8,171 nt of DNA, taken from positions 1 through 8,171 of the forward strand of contig DASYQD010000086.1 of NCBI GenBank assembly GCA_036005845.1, given 5' to 3'. The stretch comes from DASYQD01 sp036005845. Lineage in GTDB: Bacteria; Acidobacteriota; Thermoanaerobaculia; Multivoradales; JAIOJS01. Below, piece by piece: positions 4,593-8,171 of this stretch. Under the pieces are notes generated by a model. The model saw only the letters and a list, made by a program, of their open reading frames with translations. It was not told the DNA's origin and ran no database searches. A program made the position numbers and the translations under genes. How positions within the stretch are numbered: position 1 is the stretch's first letter; each line of letters begins with the position of its first letter.

Positions 4593-7241
4593 ATGGCGGT
4601 CCTCGACACCCTACAGACGCCTCGCACGCTGCCGCACAGCGAGGAGTCCGAGCGCGCCGTGCTCGCCGGCATCCTGCTCGAGCCGGAGGTGCTGGCGACG
4701 GTGGCGTCGCGCCTGGTCGAGGGCGACTTCTACTTCGAGCGCCACCAGCGCATCTACCGCGCCATGATCGACCTGCAGGGGGCCGCCACCGAGGTCGACC
4801 TGCGCACGCTGCAGGCCCGCCTCGAGCAGCAGGGGCACATCGACGCCGTGGGCGGCCTCGCCTACCTCGCCGGTCTCGACGTCGACCTGCCCGACCTCGG
4901 CCGCATCGACTCCTACGTCGAGATCGTCAAGGAGCGCTCGCTGCGCCGCCGCCTGATCCAGGCGTGCAGCGACGTCACCCGCTCGGCGCTCGACGGTGGC
5001 CTCGAAGCCAACGAGGCCCTCGGCAAGGCGGAGCAGGCGATCCTCGGTCTTGGCGAGGAAGCCGTCGCGCGCGGCTTCGTCTCCCTCGGCCGCGTCCTCG
5101 ACAAGACGATGGAGGACATCGAGGAGCGCCCCGGCAGCACGCTCATCGGCATCCCCACCGGCTTCACCGACCTCGACCGCATGACGCACGGGTTGAACAA
5201 AGGCAACCTGATCATCATCGCGGGACGGCCGGGCCAAGGCAAAACGAGTCTGGCTTTGAACATTGCCCAGTACGTCGCCGTTCATCAGAACAAGCCGGTG
5301 GGCGTCTTCTCGCTAGAGATGAGCGAGCAGGAGCTGGCGCTGCGCATTCTCTGCTCGGAGGCGGACGTGTCGTTCTCGCGGTTGCGCGCCGGCCACCTGT
5401 CGCAGAAGCAGTGGCAGACGATCGTGCAGACGGTGCGGCGTCTGTCTCCGGCGCCCCTCTTCATCGACGATTCGCCGAACCCGAGCATCCTCGAAGTGGC
5501 GTCGAAGACGCGCCGCCTGCGCGCGGAGCTTGGCCTCGAGCTGATCATCCTCGACTACCTGCAACTCATGCAGGCCGGCGGCCGCTACGAAAACCGCAAC
5601 CTCGAGATCGCCGCCATCAGCAGAAGTCTCAAGCAGCTCGCCAAGGAGCTCGAGATCCCGGTGATTGCGCTGTCGCAGCTGTCCCGCCAACCCGAGCGCC
5701 GCAGTGGCGACCACCGCCCGCAGCTCGCCGACCTTCGTGAGAGCGGCTGCCTGACGGGCGACACGTTGGTCACGCTCGCTGACTCCGGTGCGCGTGTGGC
5801 GATGCGCGACCTCGCCGGTCAGACGGGGTTCGCGATCTGGGCGGTCGACGGCGACTCGTGGACTTTGAAGCCTGCAACCGTGGCGAAGGCTTTCTCGACC
5901 GGCGTCAAGCCGGTGTTTCGACTCTCGACGCGGCTGGGCCGCACCATTCGAGCGACAGCGAACCATCGTTTCCTGACGATCGAGGGCTGGCGGCGCTTGG
6001 ACGAGTTGACGCCTGGCTGTCGGCTGGCAATGCCGCGCCGTCTCGCTTCGCCTTCGGTGCAGACGATGCACGATTCGGAGCTGGCGCTTCTCGGCCATCT
6101 CATCGGCGACGGCTGTACGCTGCCTCGCCACGTTCTCCAGTACACGACACGTGAGATCGATCTTGCGGAGACCGTCGCCACACTCGCAACGGATTGCTTC
6201 GGTGACCGCGTGCGCCCCCGGATCAATCGAGAACGCCAGTGGTTCCAGGTCTACCTTCCCTCCGCCGAGCACCACACCCATGGGCGCCGCAATGCCATCG
6301 CGGAATGGCTCGAACCCCTGGGCGGAGTGTGGGGCCGGGGCTCCTGGGAGAAGCGGTTGCCGGCGGCGATCTTTCAGCAGCCCGCCGCTGCTATCGCGAA
6401 GTTCGTTCGCCACCTCTGGGCCACTGACGGCTGCGTTCGGCCCAGCGGAACTGGCGCGCCCGCGATCTACTACGCCACGAGCAGCGCAGGGCTTGCCCAC
6501 GACCTACAGGCGCTGCTGCTGCGGCTGGATCTTCAGGCGCGAGTGGAGCGCCATCCACAAAGAGGCAAAGGTCGCGACCAGTATCACGTTCGCCTGAGCT
6601 CGCGTTCGCAACTACTGGGCTTCGCCGAGCGTGTGGGTGCGGTGGGCCGCTACAAGACTGACTGCCTGAGACAAGTGGTCGAACAGATCGAGGGCACGAC
6701 CGAGAACACCAACCGCGACGTCGTTCCGCGCGAGGTATGGCAGCTCTACGTTCGGCCGGCGATGATCGCCGCCGGCGTGACGCATCGCGAGCTCCACACC
6801 GCGATTGGGATGGCTTATAGCGGGATGACGACCTTTCGCCAAAACCTGGGAAGGCAGCGGGCGTTGGCCGTGGCGCTCGCCACTAGCTGTGAGGCTCTAC
6901 GACGGCTCGCCGAGAGCGACCTGTATTGGGACCATGTCGTGTCCATCGAGGCCGAGGGCGAGGAGGAAGTCTTCGACCTCACCGTCCCGGGCCCGCACAA
7001 CTTCGTGGCCGACGACATCGTGGTGCACAACTCGATCGAGCAGGACGCGGATCTCGTGGCGTTCGTCTATCGCGATGAGCTTTACAACCCGGACGATCCG
7101 AGCGTGCGCGGGTTGGCGGAGCTGATCGTGGCGAAGCATCGCAACGGCGAGACGGGCACGGTGGAGTTGGTGTTCCTCGGCGAGACGACGACGTTCAAGA
7201 ACCGCGCTCCCGACTACCTGGCCGGGGGCCCGCCGCATTGA
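4593..7241 (+). CDS. dnaB: Replicative DNA helicase DnaB, precursor containing an intein
   Basis: The 882-residue precursor encodes the hexameric 5'-3' replicative helicase that unwinds DNA at the fork and contacts primase. The N-terminal domain begins with LPHSEESERAVLAGILLEP (13-31). The RecA-like domain carries Walker A GRPGQGKTS (211-219, Lys217), FSLEMS (239-244), Walker B LIILDYLQLM (317-326, Asp321) and ALSQLSR (359-365). The coding sequence is then interrupted after RESG (382-385) by a 428-residue intein (386-813). The C-extein resumes at Ser814 with SIEQDADLVAF and includes AKHRNGETG (847-855) with Arg850, the probable inter-subunit arginine finger. Splicing would give 385 + 69 = 454 residues, a normal DnaB length. 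Since part of the ATPase core lies after the intein, function should require splicing. The ATG at 4593 is chosen because it gives the usual short lead before the conserved N-terminal motif. dnaB is followed by the alanine racemase gene 72 bases downstream. Confidence 0.97.
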   Translation: MAVLDTLQTPRTLPHSEESERAVLAGILLEPEVLATVASRLVEGDFYFERHQRIYRAMIDLQGAATEVDLRTLQARLEQQGHIDAVGGLAYLAGLDVDLPDLGRIDSYVEIVKERSLRRRLIQACSDVTRSALDGGLEANEALGKAEQAILGLGEEAVARGFVSLGRVLDKTMEDIEERPGSTLIGIPTGFTDLDRMTHGLNKGNLIIIAGRPGQGKTSLALNIAQYVAVHQNKPVGVFSLEMSEQELALRILCSEADVSFSRLRAGHLSQKQWQTIVQTVRRLSPAPLFIDDSPNPSILEVASKTRRLRAELGLELIILDYLQLMQAGGRYENRNLEIAAISRSLKQLAKELEIPVIALSQLSRQPERRSGDHRPQLADLRESGCLTGDTLVTLADSGARVAMRDLAGQTGFAIWAVDGDSWTLKPATVAKAFSTGVKPVFRLSTRLGRTIRATANHRFLTIEGWRRLDELTPGCRLAMPRRLASPSVQTMHDSELALLGHLIGDGCTLPRHVLQYTTREIDLAETVATLATDCFGDRVRPRINRERQWFQVYLPSAEHHTHGRRNAIAEWLEPLGGVWGRGSWEKRLPAAIFQQPAAAIAKFVRHLWATDGCVRPSGTGAPAIYYATSSAGLAHDLQALLLRLDLQARVERHPQRGKGRDQYHVRLSSRSQLLGFAERVGAVGRYKTDCLRQVVEQIEGTTENTNRDVVPREVWQLYVRPAMIAAGVTHRELHTAIGMAYSGMTTFRQNLGRQRALAVALATSCEALRRLAESDLYWDHVVSIEAEGEEEVFDLTVPGPHNFVADDIVVHNSIEQDADLVAFVYRDELYNPDDPSVRGLAELIVAKHRNGETGTVELVFLGETTTFKNRAPDYLAGGPPH
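5748..7031 (+). mobile_element. DnaB intein with LAGLIDADG homing endonuclease
   Basis: Intein of 428 residues (DnaB precursor 386-813). Splicing block A starts with Cys386 (CLTGDTLV); block B has Thr455 and His458 in ATANHRF; block F is VFDLTVPGPHNFVA (793-806); block G is DIVVHN (808-813) ending in His812-Asn813, and the +1 residue is Ser814. Together these are the residues needed for a class 1 splicing reaction. The insert carries two LAGLIDADG-type helices: LLGHLIGDG (499-507, Asp506) and FVRHLWATDG (604-613, Asp612), with a block D-like EKRLP (586-590) between. The insertion point, between RESG and SIEQ, is the same as that of the well-known Synechocystis DnaB intein. A possible helix-turn-helix segment follows (about 726-765). 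All key residues for splicing and cleavage are present, so both activities are likely intact. Confidence 0.95.
6087..6434 (+). other. Two-motif LAGLIDADG endonuclease core of the intein
   Basis: This covers DnaB precursor residues 499-614. The two dodecapeptide helices with acidic residues Asp506 and Asp612 are about 106 residues apart, typical of monomeric intein endonucleases in which the helices pack together and each Asp helps bind the catalytic metal ions. The natural target should be an intein-less dnaB allele at the RESG/SIEQ junction. Activity is inferred from intact motifs only. Confidence 0.85.
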
Positions 7242-7244
7242 GCG

Positions 7245-7299
7245 CGTCGGGACGCCGCGCGCGCCGGCCCGTGCTTCGCTGCCGCGAATCGTCTCGACG
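7245..7299. repeat. Imperfect inverted repeat between dnaB and alr
   Basis: CGTCGGGACG (7245-7254) can pair with CGTCTCGACG (7290-7299), with one G-U pair as RNA and a 35-base loop. There is no T-run after it, so it is not a classical terminator, and dnaB and alr may be read together. It fills most of the 72-base gap. This could be chance in GC-rich sequence. Confidence 0.25.
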
Positions 7300-7313
7300 T
7301 CCGCGCTCCTGAC

Positions 7314-8171
7314 ATGCGGCCGCTCGACGACCGCGAAGGGGTGGGGGCGCTGCGGCCGTCGTGGGGCGAGATCGACCTCGACGCGCTGGTTGCCAACCTC
7401 GCTCACGTACGCGCCCGCGTCGGCGGCGCCGCGGTCCTGGGCGTCGTCAAGGCGGACGCGTATGGCCACGGCGCTCCGGTGGTGGCGCGAGCGCTCGAGG
7501 CCGCCGGCATCGAGTGGCTGGGCGTTGCCATGGTGGAGGAGGGCGCCGAGGTGCGCCGCGCCGGCGTCGGGGCGCCGATCCTCATGCTCGGTCCCATCCG
7601 CCGCGAGCAGCTCGCGCTGGTGCGCCGTTACCGGCTGACGCCCGCGGTTTCCAGCCTCGAGCAACTCGAGGCGTGGCTCGACTGGTGCGCCGCCAACGGC
7701 CACGAGCAGGAGCTGCACCTCAAGGTCGACACCGGCATGCGCCGGCTCGGCATCGAGCTCGAGGCCGTGCCGCGCGCTCTCGCGCTCATCCGCGCTCAGC
7801 CACTGCTGCGGCTCACCGGCGTGCTCTCACACCTCGCCGACGCCGACGACCTCGACAGCCTGCGCAACGAGGACCAGGAGGAGCGCTTCGAATCTGTTCT
7901 GGCGCAACTCACCGATGAGGAGCGGGACCGCGTCTGGATCCATCTCGCCAACAGCGCCGGCGCGCTGCACTGGCCGCCGACGCGACACACGCTGGTGCGC
8001 TGCGGGCTGGCGCTCTACGGCCTCGATCCCGCGGCGAGCGAAGGCGGTTTGCGTCCGGTGCTCTCGGTACATGCACGCGTGGTGATGACGCGCCAGGTGC
8101 CCACCGGCGGCCGCGTCGGCTACAGCGGCCGCTGGACGGCACTGCGCCCGAGCCGCATCGGCATCCTGCAG
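7314..8171 (+). CDS. alr: Alanine racemase (partial, runs off right edge)
   Basis: The frame is open from ATG at 7314 to the window end (286 codons) and encodes the N-terminal barrel and start of the C-terminal domain of the PLP-dependent alanine racemase, which interconverts L- and D-alanine in the cytoplasm to supply D-Ala for peptidoglycan. Visible motifs: VVKADAYGHG (44-53) with the PLP-binding Lys46, KVDTGMRRLG (137-146), HLANSAGAL (210-218), RCGLALYGLDP (229-239) with Arg229 that faces the PLP ring nitrogen, and VGYSGRW (268-274) with Tyr270 as the second catalytic base. The missing C-terminal portion is roughly 90 residues by comparison with the family. The start at 7314 leaves a short lead before the conserved SWGEIDLDAL (16-25). 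No strong Shine-Dalgarno is seen. It follows dnaB by 72 bases in the same direction; dnaB-alr adjacency is also known in E. coli and others. Confidence 0.95.
   Translation, partial: MRPLDDREGVGALRPSWGEIDLDALVANLAHVRARVGGAAVLGVVKADAYGHGAPVVARALEAAGIEWLGVAMVEEGAEVRRAGVGAPILMLGPIRREQLALVRRYRLTPAVSSLEQLEAWLDWCAANGHEQELHLKVDTGMRRLGIELEAVPRALALIRAQPLLRLTGVLSHLADADDLDSLRNEDQEERFESVLAQLTDEERDRVWIHLANSAGALHWPPTRHTLVRCGLALYGLDPAASEGGLRPVLSVHARVVMTRQVPTGGRVGYSGRWTALRPSRIGILQ

Noticed and set aside
4355..4672. Minus-strand reading frame of 105 residues upstream of the SnoaL-like gene
   Set aside because: It translates straight through tRNA-Leu, giving the well-known artefactual peptide GDLKSPAFGRVGSSPTSG. 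It is not a gene.
5313..6500. 395-residue antisense frame across the DnaB/intein coding region
   Set aside because: The plus-strand frame carries all helicase and intein motifs; the antisense frame shows no domain and is explained by high GC.
1..8171. CRISPR array, insertion sequence or phage module
   Set aside because: No regularly spaced repeats, terminal inverted repeats, transposase or phage structural genes were seen.

Overview
This is a uniformly high-GC window with GC-ending codons, tightly packed genes and long antisense open frames that are only codon shadows. Gene content and composition suggest a Gram-negative, delta-proteobacterium-like or related environmental lineage (for example Myxococcota, Desulfobacterota or Binatota). 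This placement is inference; there is no rRNA or other firm marker in the window.

Layout, left to right. (1) 1-845, minus: 5' part of a LigD-type primase-polymerase domain protein that runs off the left edge. (2) 846-959: short divergent intergenic region. (3) 960-2279, plus: membrane-anchored SGNH/GDSL hydrolase-like protein. (4) 2307-3887 and 3891-4358, both minus: a beta-ketoacyl synthase with a complete Cys-His-His-Lys set and an extra segment of about 120 residues, preceded by a small SnoaL/NTF2-fold protein, 3 bases apart and read from the SnoaL gene first. (5) 4387-4468, minus: tRNA-Leu(UAA), immediately upstream of the SnoaL gene with no visible terminator between them. (6) 4469-4592: divergent control region with a perfect 14-bp palindrome and an AT-rich patch. 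(7) 4593-7241, plus: replicative helicase DnaB, interrupted by a 428-residue intein at the RESG/SIEQ junction. (8) 7314-8171, plus: alanine racemase, open at the right edge.

The plus-strand dnaB-alr pair is a housekeeping block also known in other bacteria. The ketoacyl synthase and SnoaL-like pair is likely one transcript, possibly including the tRNA, and could carry out or shape a chain-elongation step in a specialised lipid or polyketide-like product. No acyl carrier protein, ketoreductase or acyltransferase is visible in the window.

The most striking element is the DnaB intein. It retains both splice junctions and both LAGLIDADG motifs of a homing endonuclease, so it looks complete as a mobile protein-splicing element. 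A hand count of third codon positions suggests that the intein and the neighbouring 3' part of dnaB share a more relaxed codon use than the 5' part of dnaB. I saw no CRISPR array, transposase, integrase, rRNA or phage gene.
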